Part shown: positions 1 to 7,834 of the stretch, piece after piece | Layout of the letters: each line of letters starts with the position of its first letter | Numbering within the stretch: position 1 is the stretch's first letter | IMG/VR virus record: IMGVR_UViG_3300010158_000216 | Location: 1 to 31,531 of that record | DNA length: 31,531 nt | Source of the DNA: a virus | Strand: one strand, 5' to 3' | Position numbers and translations under genes: made by a program | Notes under the pieces: generated by a model | Databases searched by the model: none | Told to the model about the DNA's origin: nothing | The model's input: the letters and a program-made list of their open reading frames with translations, nothing else

Positions 1-1752
1 TTTAAAAATAATTTTGATGACGGATTAATAAGAGGTGGTATAGTTGGTTCTACAGAGCGAGCTATATTTGATACATTACGTATTGGAAAATGGATGGCTT
101 CTCCTAGAGGATTATTATTTATAGTTAAGCAAGCTGGATTACAAGCAGCAGCACCAATTACAGAAGCAGATCCTTTTGTAGGGGCAAGAGCAGGTAATGG
201 AGCATTAACATTAATAAGTTCATTAGCTAATACTGCTACACAGCATTTAGGTATTAGATTTAGAAAAGATGCAGTACCATTTGTTCCTAGAACAACATAC
301 TCAAGTGTATTTTTTAAAAATCCGGGCAGTATATCTGATGGAAGAGGCGTTAAATTAATGTCTAGCCCGACTTCACAACAAGTTAAAGATAATCGACTAT
401 ATAAACTACAAGAAAGATTAAAGACTGGCGATCTTTTTATAAGTCAAGATTTAGGAGGGCCTCAGTCAGTATATGGTATTGGATTGACAACTATTAGAAG
501 AGTTGTTAATAGTAGAGATAATTTAAGTTATAAAACTCAAGCTAAAACTAAAATAGATATTAATAGTTCATCGACTGTATATAATCAAACATCTGCAGGC
601 CAACCCCAAGCTTCGCCTACCTTAAGTGATATCACGAAATATAATAATGATTTATATGATAAATTACAAAATTTATCCGTAACGTCTCGTGCGCCAATAG
701 GTATATTTAATTTTTCAAAAACTGGTATAGAACGTTATCCAATATATAACAAAGCAAAAAATGCAGACACTAATTATTATACTTTAGGATATGGGTTTAT
801 TAAAGTAAGAGCAACTAATTCAAAATTAAATACTACCGAAGTTACTAACTTTCTTCTTAATGACGATGCTAGAAAAGTAAAATGGATTCCTACCCTGGGA
901 AAATTTAACGGGTCGACTATTCAAGATTATACAGTTTCTAGTCAGCATATAAGAAAAAAACTTAGAGTACCAGATTATGGTAAGCGCGGTAAAGACTTAA
1001 AAAATCCTTTAGAAGGAGATTTTATGAAAGTATACAAGAAAGACTTTGGTATGATTGACCCTATTTGGCAAATAAATCAAAAGACTGACGAAGAAGTAAC
1101 TGACTTTATAAAATTCATGTTTCATGATTTAAATACTAATGAAAGATTTAGATTTAGAGCTTACATAGAAAACGTATCTGAAGATTTTAACCCCGAATGG
1201 CAAGAAGTAAAAATATTAGGAAGAGCGGATAGTCCTTATATTTATCAAGGATTTAGTCGTAATGTAAGTATATCGTTTAAAGCTGCTGCATTATCGAGAG
1301 GAGATTTAATGTTAATGTGGGATCAATTAGAACGATTAGCAAAAACTACATTACCAGAATATAACAATACCTATAAAATGAAAGGCCCATTAATTAAATT
1401 TACTTTAGGTAATTGGTTTATAAATACTCCGGCATTTATTAAATCTTTATCATATACAGTTGATAATGATACTCCATGGGAGATTAATTTAGGAGATTCT
1501 GACATATATGGACCTGGGGCAACAATTAATAATGTTGGAGAATTACCTATGACAGTATCCGTTCAAGTATCAATGCAAATATTTGGAGAGGTAAGACCTG
1601 AAAGTACATCTAATAAATCTGATAAAATATCTAAACCTGCTGGAATCACTGAATCAAATCATTATAATAAAGGTAATTTATATCCGTTAGGAAATGAAGG
1701 ATTGAGAGGAAGACGTCAATTTGCTAACTATAACGTACAAACAGAAGGATAA
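1..1752 (+). CDS. virion/baseplate structural protein, 5' end outside window
   Basis: The frame is open from base 1, so the ATG at 94 is internal and the gene starts left of the window; 583 residues are visible. There is no signal peptide or membrane segment. The C-terminal third (about bases 1080-1590) has a phage tail look: a region rich in aromatic and basic residues around FRFRAYIENVSEDFNPEW, a GRADSPYIYQGF stretch, then FTLGNWFINTPAFIKSLSYT and PWEINLGD. I have seen similar patterns in large-phage tail or baseplate proteins but cannot name a T4 equivalent. The next two genes (LysM-like small protein, hub-like large protein) support a baseplate role. What is seen is an intact partial frame; the baseplate role is inference from context. 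Confidence 0.75.
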   Translation, partial: FKNNFDDGLIRGGIVGSTERAIFDTLRIGKWMASPRGLLFIVKQAGLQAAAPITEADPFVGARAGNGALTLISSLANTATQHLGIRFRKDAVPFVPRTTYSSVFFKNPGSISDGRGVKLMSSPTSQQVKDNRLYKLQERLKTGDLFISQDLGGPQSVYGIGLTTIRRVVNSRDNLSYKTQAKTKIDINSSSTVYNQTSAGQPQASPTLSDITKYNNDLYDKLQNLSVTSRAPIGIFNFSKTGIERYPIYNKAKNADTNYYTLGYGFIKVRATNSKLNTTEVTNFLLNDDARKVKWIPTLGKFNGSTIQDYTVSSQHIRKKLRVPDYGKRGKDLKNPLEGDFMKVYKKDFGMIDPIWQINQKTDEEVTDFIKFMFHDLNTNERFRFRAYIENVSEDFNPEWQEVKILGRADSPYIYQGFSRNVSISFKAAALSRGDLMLMWDQLERLAKTTLPEYNNTYKMKGPLIKFTLGNWFINTPAFIKSLSYTVDNDTPWEINLGDSDIYGPGATINNVGELPMTVSVQVSMQIFGEVRPESTSNKSDKISKPAGITESNHYNKGNLYPLGNEGLRGRRQFANYNVQTEG

Positions 1753-1779
1753 TACCTTATCCCTGATATTTATTAATAT

Positions 1780-2088
1780 ATGAATAGATATCAAGACCTT
1801 TTAATTATTAAAGATCAAAATGGAAGACGTAAGTTTAAAACTACGTTTATACCATATATTGATAAATCAGATAATGATGTATATGTTATTACTGACCCTT
1901 CTGATAGATTAGATTTATTAGCAAACCAATTTTATAATGATTCTACAGGATGGCCAATAATTGCTACTGCTAATAATTTAGGGCAAGGAACTTTAAATGT
2001 CGAAGCAGGAATACAAATACGTATACCAGACCCAACAAAATATAGAGATTATATTATTCAAATTAGCAGATTTAATTCTCAAAGATAA
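1780..2088 (+). CDS. small LysM-like baseplate protein (gp53-like)
   Basis: This 102-residue protein has a LysM-like core in its second half. DRLDLLANQFYNDSTGWPII is followed by an ANNL segment and ends in IRIPDP, the usual order (a 'structure' helix, W-x-x-I, an N-rich turn, and a final I-x-I-P) of LysM-like domains in phage tail proteins. Known families of this type include the T4 baseplate wedge protein gp53 and P2 gpX. It lies between two large virion genes, 27 bases after the first and 11 before the next, so it probably belongs to a baseplate operon. The start is preceded by an AT-rich GATATTTATTAATAT stretch and no Shine-Dalgarno sequence. The LysM-like fold is fairly secure; equivalence to gp53 specifically is inference. 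Confidence 0.7.
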   Translation: MNRYQDLLIIKDQNGRRKFKTTFIPYIDKSDNDVYVITDPSDRLDLLANQFYNDSTGWPIIATANNLGQGTLNVEAGIQIRIPDPTKYRDYIIQISRFNSQR

Positions 2089-2099
2089 AATAAATAGTT

Positions 2100-4244
2100 A
2101 TGCCTTTAAATTACCAATTTTATAATAACGTTACTCAAGACGTTAAAGATGAGATATATCGAAGAGAGAAATTATATTGGCCATCTGGTCATGTTAGCAA
2201 TGATGCATTAGCATGGAACTATCAAAAGACTGCGTATATGATTTTAACTGCATTAAAAGTAACTCCTAAATCAGTTGCATATAATTCTCCAGCCTCTACT
2301 GTACCGCCTCTTACTCCTGCACTAACTACTACTAAACCAATAAGACCAGATTGGAGATCTGCTACAGTAGGAGATTACCAAGCAAACGCAATAGCATCTA
2401 AGCCAGTTACGATAGAAAAATCATCAGAAGTTATAACTAGAATAACTACTCCTAACGCGCCTATTTTAGATTTATATGGCCCCAATTATACAAATTCTAC
2501 AGGCACTTTGCGAGGCGCCGTCCTTACTTCAGCTACAATAGGAGTTGAGGGTACATATGGATCTATTTTACGAATTATTGTTAATTTTACGGTATTTGAT
2601 AAAGACGAATTAGATAGGTATATGAATAACTTTCTTCGTCCGGGCGTAGATATAGGATTAGAATGGGGATGGACAGTAAACGAAAAACTTAATGTTAATA
2701 CTGGTAATATAACAGGCACTGTTTTTAATTTTTCATTTGCAGCTAATACAGATGGTAGTTGGCAATGTACTTTACATGCATTTGGGCCTTCGGCTATGAC
2801 TTACGGATTTAATGTCGATGCTAAGGATGCAGAAAATACTACACCTGATCCTTCAAATTATAAAGTCTATGGATTATTAGAATTATTTCGTAGTGTTGTA
2901 GATCAAGTTGGCGATTTTTATACTATGGGAGAACAAATTAATGGCGGTGAAAATCCAGTAAAGAAAATATACGCATCTCAAGCAATACCCGTAAGTGCAA
3001 AAAGTAATAGTACATATCCATATAACCCAGATAAAAAAGAAGGACCTATATTTTATATTTATAAACTACCTTCTCAATTTTTTCCAGCATTTAATGGTAA
3101 TAAAGAACTTATATCTGAGTATACGCCTATGGCATATATTACCCTAGGAAATTTAGTTGAATTAATTAATTCTAAAATTAATGCAGTATCTAAACGAGGA
3201 TTACCAACATATGAGTTTTTGCAAGATGGCGTTAATATATGTGTGGGTACTGGACTAAATGAAAGATTTCTCCAAACAGGCCCTGCAGATTCGTCAAAAT
3301 TTGCATTTACTACTCAAAGAAATGGAGCTCCAGGATCAGAGTTTCAATCAGTATTATCGTTAAGAGATTCATCAGAATCATTTAGTTCACAATTAAGTGG
3401 TAAGTCTATTGCATTACAAAACTTAGTTTTAGTAAACGTACAATTTATTGTAGACGAATTACAGCAAATTATTAGCGGAAATAAAAACGTACAAAATAAA
3501 AAAATAACATCATTTTTAAATTTATTGTTCGCTCAATTAGAAACTGAAACGGGCGGTATAATAGATTTAGTCTTCGTACCCAATAGAGATAGTGACGGTA
3601 ATATAGTAAGTATATTAATACAAAATAAAAACGGAGATCCAGATAATGCATCGACAAGCATAACCCCATTTTCTATACCTATGATGACTAAAAATTCAGT
3701 AGTACGTGCTATGAATATAGAATCTAAAATTCCAGATGCGATAGTAACAGAAGTAGCAACGTATACCAGGGCAGGTTTAAGTTATGGCGAAGAAGAACAA
3801 ATAGATGTTAAAAGCTCAAATGATCAAAAAAAAATACTATTAGATGATTTACTCAAATCAAATACTGATTATCTTACGAACCTAGTAGGCTCAGATACAA
3901 CAATAACTTCTACAATAAATCAATGGAGAACAAATATAAGAAATATATACAGAAGATTAGCATCTATAGAATCGTCATTAACATTAAATTCTAATGGTTC
4001 AGTAATATCAATAAATAACATAATGGATTTAAAAACGGCTGTATTTCCAATTTCATATAAAGTGACGTTAGATGGCATAAATGGATTTTTATATGGAAAT
4101 GCTATTACTACTAATTGGCTACCTAAACAATATAGAGATGATAGAGTATATTGGACAGTTAAAACAATTACGCATACTATACAAAATAATGATTGGACTA
4201 CTGAATTAGAAGCTATATATAGGGTAAAAGAAGTAAAAAAATAA
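2100..4244 (+). CDS. putative baseplate hub protein
   Basis: This is a 714-residue protein with no signal peptide or membrane helix. Two features suggest a tail hub protein of the gp27/gpD type. A beta-rich middle contains FTVFDKDELDRYMNNFLRPG followed by an EWGW turn. A C-terminal strand pair reads YWTVKTITHTIQNNDWTTEL, the 'V-x-x-I-x-H-x-I-x-x-x-x-W-x-T' pattern seen at the end of many hub-domain tail proteins. Thr/Asn-rich stretches are typical of virion proteins. It starts 11 bases after the LysM-like gene with TAGTTATG as start context, and its stop overlaps the next ATG by one base (TAATG), implying translational coupling. The hub call rests on pattern recognition and neighbours only. 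Confidence 0.6.
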   Translation: MPLNYQFYNNVTQDVKDEIYRREKLYWPSGHVSNDALAWNYQKTAYMILTALKVTPKSVAYNSPASTVPPLTPALTTTKPIRPDWRSATVGDYQANAIASKPVTIEKSSEVITRITTPNAPILDLYGPNYTNSTGTLRGAVLTSATIGVEGTYGSILRIIVNFTVFDKDELDRYMNNFLRPGVDIGLEWGWTVNEKLNVNTGNITGTVFNFSFAANTDGSWQCTLHAFGPSAMTYGFNVDAKDAENTTPDPSNYKVYGLLELFRSVVDQVGDFYTMGEQINGGENPVKKIYASQAIPVSAKSNSTYPYNPDKKEGPIFYIYKLPSQFFPAFNGNKELISEYTPMAYITLGNLVELINSKINAVSKRGLPTYEFLQDGVNICVGTGLNERFLQTGPADSSKFAFTTQRNGAPGSEFQSVLSLRDSSESFSSQLSGKSIALQNLVLVNVQFIVDELQQIISGNKNVQNKKITSFLNLLFAQLETETGGIIDLVFVPNRDSDGNIVSILIQNKNGDPDNASTSITPFSIPMMTKNSVVRAMNIESKIPDAIVTEVATYTRAGLSYGEEEQIDVKSSNDQKKILLDDLLKSNTDYLTNLVGSDTTITSTINQWRTNIRNIYRRLASIESSLTLNSNGSVISINNIMDLKTAVFPISYKVTLDGINGFLYGNAITTNWLPKQYRDDRVYWTVKTITHTIQNNDWTTELEAIYRVKEVKK

Positions 4245-4795
4245 TGGCTAACAGACCTAAAATATATTATCCCCAAGACCAAATAACTACAGGCCTTAAA
4301 ACATCAGGAAAAGAATGGATGTTAAGAAATGGTACTGAATTTAAAGGATTTTATCATACTTATAAAGATGGTATGGTAATGACGGGCTTTGATTATAATC
4401 AAGCTACCTCAGAATATTTAATCAAATATCAGCCCCGCATATTATTTAAGTATGATACTTTAACTAAGACTAATGTAAAAGAATATATTTCTCCTCAACA
4501 ATATTATCCTGTCCCGTCAAAACAAGATTATAATCAAGGATATGTTACAAGATACTTTATAAGAAAATCTAATAATGTAGATGCCAAAATTATTGAGATA
4601 GACAATGCTCAATGGGGTCAAATAGGAAGTCAAATAGATCCTTATTTATATATGAAGACTTCTTTACCTTGGAAATTAACAGGTAATATGAAAGATGTAG
4701 AATCTACGAACTTTAAAATTACAAGAAAGTATAACGAAGAATTACCCGGACTTATAAAATATCTTCAAAACTACACAGAATTATATAAAGGATAA
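4244..4795 (+). CDS. conserved-looking virion-associated protein of unknown function
   Basis: This 183-residue soluble protein is rich in Tyr, Lys and Asn. The N-terminus runs PKIYYPQDQITTGLKTSGKE followed by WMLRNGTEFKGFYHTYKDG, which reads like short beta-strands with a Gly-Tyr turn, a composition common in phage tail accessories. I do not recognise a named family and see no catalytic motif. It is translationally coupled to the hub-like gene by a one-base overlap and is the last gene before a promoter, so it most likely ends the baseplate operon. The function is unknown; the structural assignment comes only from position. Confidence 0.6.
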   Translation: MANRPKIYYPQDQITTGLKTSGKEWMLRNGTEFKGFYHTYKDGMVMTGFDYNQATSEYLIKYQPRILFKYDTLTKTNVKEYISPQQYYPVPSKQDYNQGYVTRYFIRKSNNVDAKIIEIDNAQWGQIGSQIDPYLYMKTSLPWKLTGNMKDVESTNFKITRKYNEELPGLIKYLQNYTELYKG

Positions 4796-4811
4796 TCTTT
4801 TTTCACTAAAA

Positions 4812-4842
4812 ATTAGGTTATATCAAATTTATTTTATATATT
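4812..4842 (+). promoter_or_regulatory. phage promoter ATTAGG-N19-TATATT, leaderless type
   Basis: ATTAGG (4812-4817) and TATATT (4837-4842) are separated by exactly 19 bases, as in four other intergenic copies. TATATT ends 6 bases before the ATG of the family A polymerase gene, so a start point 6-7 bases downstream would fall on that ATG and the mRNA would have no leader. The TATATTTC box also resembles the Bacteroidota -7 element TAnnTTTG. Confidence 0.75.
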
Positions 4843-4848
4843 TCTGGT

Positions 4849-6201
4849 ATGCTACCCATTGTAGAAACCGAAATTGAATTATTTGACTTGATAAGTGAAA
4901 TCGAAGATCATCGTATCTTTGTAGCACCAATACTGAAAGATCCATTTCTGCATTATCAAGTAAATAGCATTTCTTTATTATATTTATATGATCTTACAAC
5001 AGACAAAGAATGTATAGTAAGTTTTAATCATTCCGAAGCTCTTTCTATTAACGAATCATTATTAACTAAACTATTATGTGCTAGTAAAGAATGCTTTGTT
5101 TTAAATCTTAAGTATATATTATCTAAAGTTACTTGCGCTCATATGTATGATGCTAATCTTGTAATATATTTTACTACGAACAAGTCAATAGATTTAGAGG
5201 AATATAATACTCCCGTTCACGAATATTTTAATCAAAAATACAGTAATCTTAAAGATCTTAATCATCTTATACCAATCGTTAAGCAGCATGAAAAGTTTGG
5301 CGATATAATAAAAGAGCATAAAGAATTATTTAAGACATTTAATATAACTGAAGCATTTATAAAATATAATACAGCAATAAAGACTCTTAATAAAATAGAA
5401 GTAAATGGATTATATGTTAATTCTGATATATTAAAAGAAACATTTCCAAATGTAACAATAACTAATGATTTTGTTTATTCTGAATATAATCCTTATACAA
5501 CAACAGGAAGACCTTCAAATAGATTTGATTCAGTAAATTATGCGGCTTTAAATAAAGAATCAGGAGTAAGAAAATCATTTAAATCTAGATTTGGAAGTGA
5601 TGGATTCTTATTACAATTTGATTATGATGCATACCATATTAGATTATTAGGAGAATTATTAAATTATGATTTTCCAGGTAAAATAAATATGCATGAGTAT
5701 TTTGGAAGACAATATTTTGGAAAAGATATATTAACTCCAGAAGAATATGATCAAAGTAAAGGAATAACCTTTAAATTATTATATGGTGGTATTGAAAAAG
5801 AATTTTTAGAAATACCTTTTTTTAAATTAGTAGATGATTTTACTAAAACTAATTGGAAACTATATAAAGATCAAAGATACCTAGAAACGCCAATATATAA
5901 AAGGACATTAAAAAATACTTTCTTTAGTGAGATGAATTCGCAGAAACTTCTTAACTATCTTATTCAATCATTAGAGATGGAAGAAACGTTGGCGATATTA
6001 GATACTTTGACGAGCTTTAATGAAGGATATAAGAGTAAGCTAATACTATATACCTATGATTCCTTATTGATCGACTTCCACAAAGATGATGGCGGTAAAT
6101 ATATTAAGAAATGCCAAGACATATTAGAATGTAATGGGAAGTATCCAGTAAAAGTTCAAGCAGGTTATGATTATCAATTATTGAAGAATGTAACGTTATA
6201 G
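4849..6201 (+). CDS. divergent family A (Pol I-like) DNA polymerase
   Basis: This 450-residue protein carries the ordered motifs of a family A polymerase. A TGR segment (T219-R221) starts the palm. Motif A is FDYDAYHIR with D258 in place of the catalytic Asp of DYSQIELR. Motif B (O helix) is KGITFKLLYGG with K304, F308, Y312 and G313 in Pol I register (K758, F762, Y766, G767). A Q-helix-like NYLIQS has N369 and Q373. Motif C is YTYDSLLIDF with D404, where Pol I has His-Asp. Both catalytic aspartates are therefore kept, while the usual R754 position is Tyr and the motif C His is Tyr. It is short, with about 200 residues before the palm, and I could not place exonuclease motifs there. It sits directly after an ATTAGG promoter and precedes accessory genes. 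Polymerase ancestry is secure; activity and role beside the family B enzyme are inferred. Confidence 0.85.
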   Translation: MLPIVETEIELFDLISEIEDHRIFVAPILKDPFLHYQVNSISLLYLYDLTTDKECIVSFNHSEALSINESLLTKLLCASKECFVLNLKYILSKVTCAHMYDANLVIYFTTNKSIDLEEYNTPVHEYFNQKYSNLKDLNHLIPIVKQHEKFGDIIKEHKELFKTFNITEAFIKYNTAIKTLNKIEVNGLYVNSDILKETFPNVTITNDFVYSEYNPYTTTGRPSNRFDSVNYAALNKESGVRKSFKSRFGSDGFLLQFDYDAYHIRLLGELLNYDFPGKINMHEYFGRQYFGKDILTPEEYDQSKGITFKLLYGGIEKEFLEIPFFKLVDDFTKTNWKLYKDQRYLETPIYKRTLKNTFFSEMNSQKLLNYLIQSLEMEETLAILDTLTSFNEGYKSKLILYTYDSLLIDFHKDDGGKYIKKCQDILECNGKYPVKVQAGYDYQLLKNVTL

Positions 6202-6217
6202 ATATTTATATTAAATA
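6191..6217 (+). repeat. 27-bp direct repeat, copy 1 (end of polymerase gene)
   Basis: This segment covers the last codons and stop of the family A polymerase gene and the following AT-rich GATATTTATATTAAATA stretch. It is repeated exactly at 6804-6830, on the other side of the leucine-rich repeat gene. The identity does not extend further on either side. The AT-rich half may be the promoter for the next gene, whose ATG is at 6223. Confidence 0.85.
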
Positions 6218-6222
6218 GTTAA

Positions 6223-6801
6223 ATGACAAGCATCTACAACTTATTCAAATTTATAGAAGATAAAGAAGGATATAAAACTCCTCTTGAAGTTAAGTTACTT
6301 AATGCGCCAGAAACTATAACTCCTGATGATTTAATAATTAAAGGCGGTCTTTATTTAAATAATACTAAAATAACATCACTCCCCGATAATTTAGTTGTTA
6401 AAGGAGATCTTGATTTAACAAATACTAAACTAACATCATTCCCTAATAATTTAACAGTTGGAGATACTCTTAATTTAGCTTATACTCCAATAACATCACT
6501 TCCTGATAATTTAACAGTTAGAGGTACTCTTATTTTAACTAATACTCCAATAATAAAATTGCCAGATAATTTAAATGTAGGAAGAGATCTTTATTTAATA
6601 AATACTAAAATAACGACTTTACCTGATAATTTAAAAGTTGGGGGGACTCTTAATTTAACTAAGTCTAAAATAACGTCGCTACCAGATAATTTAAATGTAG
6701 GGAGAGATCTTTATTTATATAGTACTCCATTATCCAGAAAATATACAAAAGACCAATTAAGACAAATGCTACCTGGCGTCAAAGGAGATATATATTTATA
6801 A
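6223..6801 (+). CDS. leucine-rich-repeat-like protein (20-residue repeats)
   Basis: This 192-residue protein consists of a 33-residue N-terminal cap, seven tandem 20-residue repeats (residues 34-173) and a short C-terminal cap (about 174-192). The repeat consensus is PDNL-x-V-x-G-x-L-x-L-x-x-T-x-I-T-x-L, with regularly spaced Leu and Asn positions as in short solenoid leucine-rich repeats seen in many phage and bacterial proteins. The last repeat drifts into STPLSRKYTKDQLRQ, a charged helix-like cap. No catalytic motif or signal peptide is visible. The gene lies between two copies of a 27-bp repeat and looks like a mobile accessory gene (moron). Solenoids of this type usually bind proteins; the partner is unknown. 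Confidence 0.8.
   Translation: MTSIYNLFKFIEDKEGYKTPLEVKLLNAPETITPDDLIIKGGLYLNNTKITSLPDNLVVKGDLDLTNTKLTSFPNNLTVGDTLNLAYTPITSLPDNLTVRGTLILTNTPIIKLPDNLNVGRDLYLINTKITTLPDNLKVGGTLNLTKSKITSLPDNLNVGRDLYLYSTPLSRKYTKDQLRQMLPGVKGDIYL
6322..6741 (+). repeat. seven tandem 60-bp coding repeats
   Basis: Seven in-frame 60-bp units encode the 20-residue PDNL repeats. Units 4 and 6 share a nearly identical stretch encoding LNVGRDLYL, which suggests recent unit duplication or exchange. The copy number is likely to vary between related phages. Confidence 0.85.
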
Positions 6802-6803
6802 TC

Positions 6804-6830
6804 TAACGTTATAGATATTTATATTAAATA
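6804..6830 (+). repeat. 27-bp direct repeat, copy 2
   Basis: This is an exact copy of bases 6191-6217, including the codons that end the family A polymerase gene. Here it lies just after the leucine-rich repeat gene and 12 bases before the GTG of the next gene. The pair flanks one gene, as expected for an inserted or excisable cassette, or for duplication of a promoter. Confidence 0.85.
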
Positions 6831-6841
6831 ATCTATAATCA

Positions 6842-7228
6842 GTGATACGACTACTTTGCACATTTACTATAGAAGATAATCTTCAATCAGTAATTAATGA
6901 TATTTCAACTAATTATGATATCCTTAATGGGAAGATTTTTATTCTTCAGTTAAGCGAAAATCCAGAGCTAGCTTGCACATATAACATAGAATCCGGTAAC
7001 CTTAGTAACCTACTAGATAATACAATATCTATACATAGAAGAAAAGAAAATAATGTATTATATACTATTAATGGATTAAACCATTTAATAAAATCACTTA
7101 ATAATAATATATTGGATAAAGGATATAAAATTAATTGGGATGATTATTCCAATAGCGCGTTACTAGTAACTGATGGCCAATTAGTAATACATCAATTACA
7201 AATATACAAGATTGTATATATAAAATAA
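6842..7228 (+). CDS. hypothetical protein, GTG start
   Basis: This is a 128-residue soluble protein of unknown function, low in charge and rich in Asn, Ile and Leu. GTG at 6842 is the only usable start: the protein has no internal Met and a TAA lies in frame at 6836. The second half alternates short predicted strands (NNVLYTING, ALLVTDGQLVIHQLQIYKIVYI) with one helix (LNHLIKSLNNNIL). I recognise no domain. It follows the second copy of the 27-bp repeat, whose AT-rich half may serve as its promoter, and is followed 16 bases later by another accessory gene. Confidence 0.55.
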   Translation: MIRLLCTFTIEDNLQSVINDISTNYDILNGKIFILQLSENPELACTYNIESGNLSNLLDNTISIHRRKENNVLYTINGLNHLIKSLNNNILDKGYKINWDDYSNSALLVTDGQLVIHQLQIYKIVYIK

Positions 7229-7244
7229 AAAAATCTATTTTAAT

Positions 7245-7736
7245 ATGAATATAAAAAAGTTAATACGGGAAGAATTAGAAAAGATATTAGAAACTAGAAA
7301 TCCATTACTGAATTATCTTAAAGATAAATTACCAAATGCTCCAGATTATATAATAAAAGATTTTTTTTATAGTAATTTAAAAAATTCTACAAGAGAAGAA
7401 GTGTTTGATATGATTAAAGAATATTCAAATATAAAATGGGAATTAAAAACAAATTTTCCTATAAATTATAATATCTTTAATAACGACACCATTAAACGAT
7501 TAAAAGAACGGGAAGGTGGTTCTAAAAATCCATATGAGGTTCCTAATGATATAAATAGACATAATACTCAAAAAGATCTTATATTAAAGAATGGTTTACC
7601 AAAAGAACCAATAATTTTATTTAAAGATGGCAGTAAATATGAATTAGTAGAAGGGTGGCATAGGACAATACAATTACTAACTATGTTCCCTAAAGGATAT
7701 AAATATCCTAATGTTTATATAGGGACTAAAAAATAA
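7245..7736 (+). CDS. ParB/sulfiredoxin-fold-like accessory protein
   Basis: This 163-residue protein has a C-terminal segment PIILFKDGSKYELVEGWHRT. The 'hydrophobic strand, DG, strand, E-G-x-H-R-T' order matches the core of ParB/Srx-like domains, where the GxHR segment binds phosphate or nucleotide. Phages encode many small proteins of this kind with unknown roles. The N-terminus MNIKKLIREELEKILE is an amphipathic lysine/glutamate helix similar to those at the starts of the genes at 18042 and 18334, and may be a separate targeting tag. It is the last gene before the promoter of the SSB gene. The fold assignment is moderate; the function is not known. Confidence 0.6.
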   Translation: MNIKKLIREELEKILETRNPLLNYLKDKLPNAPDYIIKDFFYSNLKNSTREEVFDMIKEYSNIKWELKTNFPINYNIFNNDTIKRLKEREGGSKNPYEVPNDINRHNTQKDLILKNGLPKEPIILFKDGSKYELVEGWHRTIQLLTMFPKGYKYPNVYIGTKK

Positions 7737-7746
7737 AAAAGAAAAA

Positions 7747-7777
7747 ATTAGGATAATACGAAAGATAATATTATATT
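7747..7777 (+). promoter_or_regulatory. phage promoter ATTAGG-N19-TATATT
   Basis: ATTAGG at 7747-7752 and TATATT at 7772-7777 have the same 19-base spacing as four other copies. Between them lies ATACGAAA, a sub-motif partly shared with the copies at 15931 and 19192. The ATG of the SSB gene is 57 bases past the TATATT box, giving about a 50-base AT-rich leader, so this copy is not leaderless. Confidence 0.75.
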
Positions 7778-7834
7778 AGATAAAGAAATTAGATATCGGG
7801 TAGATACTAAATAAAAAACAAGAGAAAAACAATT

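Noticed and set aside
94-96. ATG at 94 as the real start of the first gene
   Set aside because: The same frame is open back to base 1 with protein-like sequence, so the gene continues left of the window.
1214-1248. Other ATTAGG strings inside genes (near 1214, 5646, 8113, 11678, 13367)
   Set aside because: None has TATATT 19 bases downstream; they are coding coincidences and show the paired motif is specific.
3920-4282. Minus-strand open frames (also 2486-2719, 3472-3669, 9935-10135, 10679-10894, 12677-13036 and others)
   Set aside because: All lie opposite strong + strand genes, have no recognisable domain or start context, and look like shadows of AT-rich coding sequence.
6322-6741. 60-bp repeats as a CRISPR-like array
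   Set aside because: The units are contiguous in-frame coding repeats of a leucine-rich protein with no spacers.
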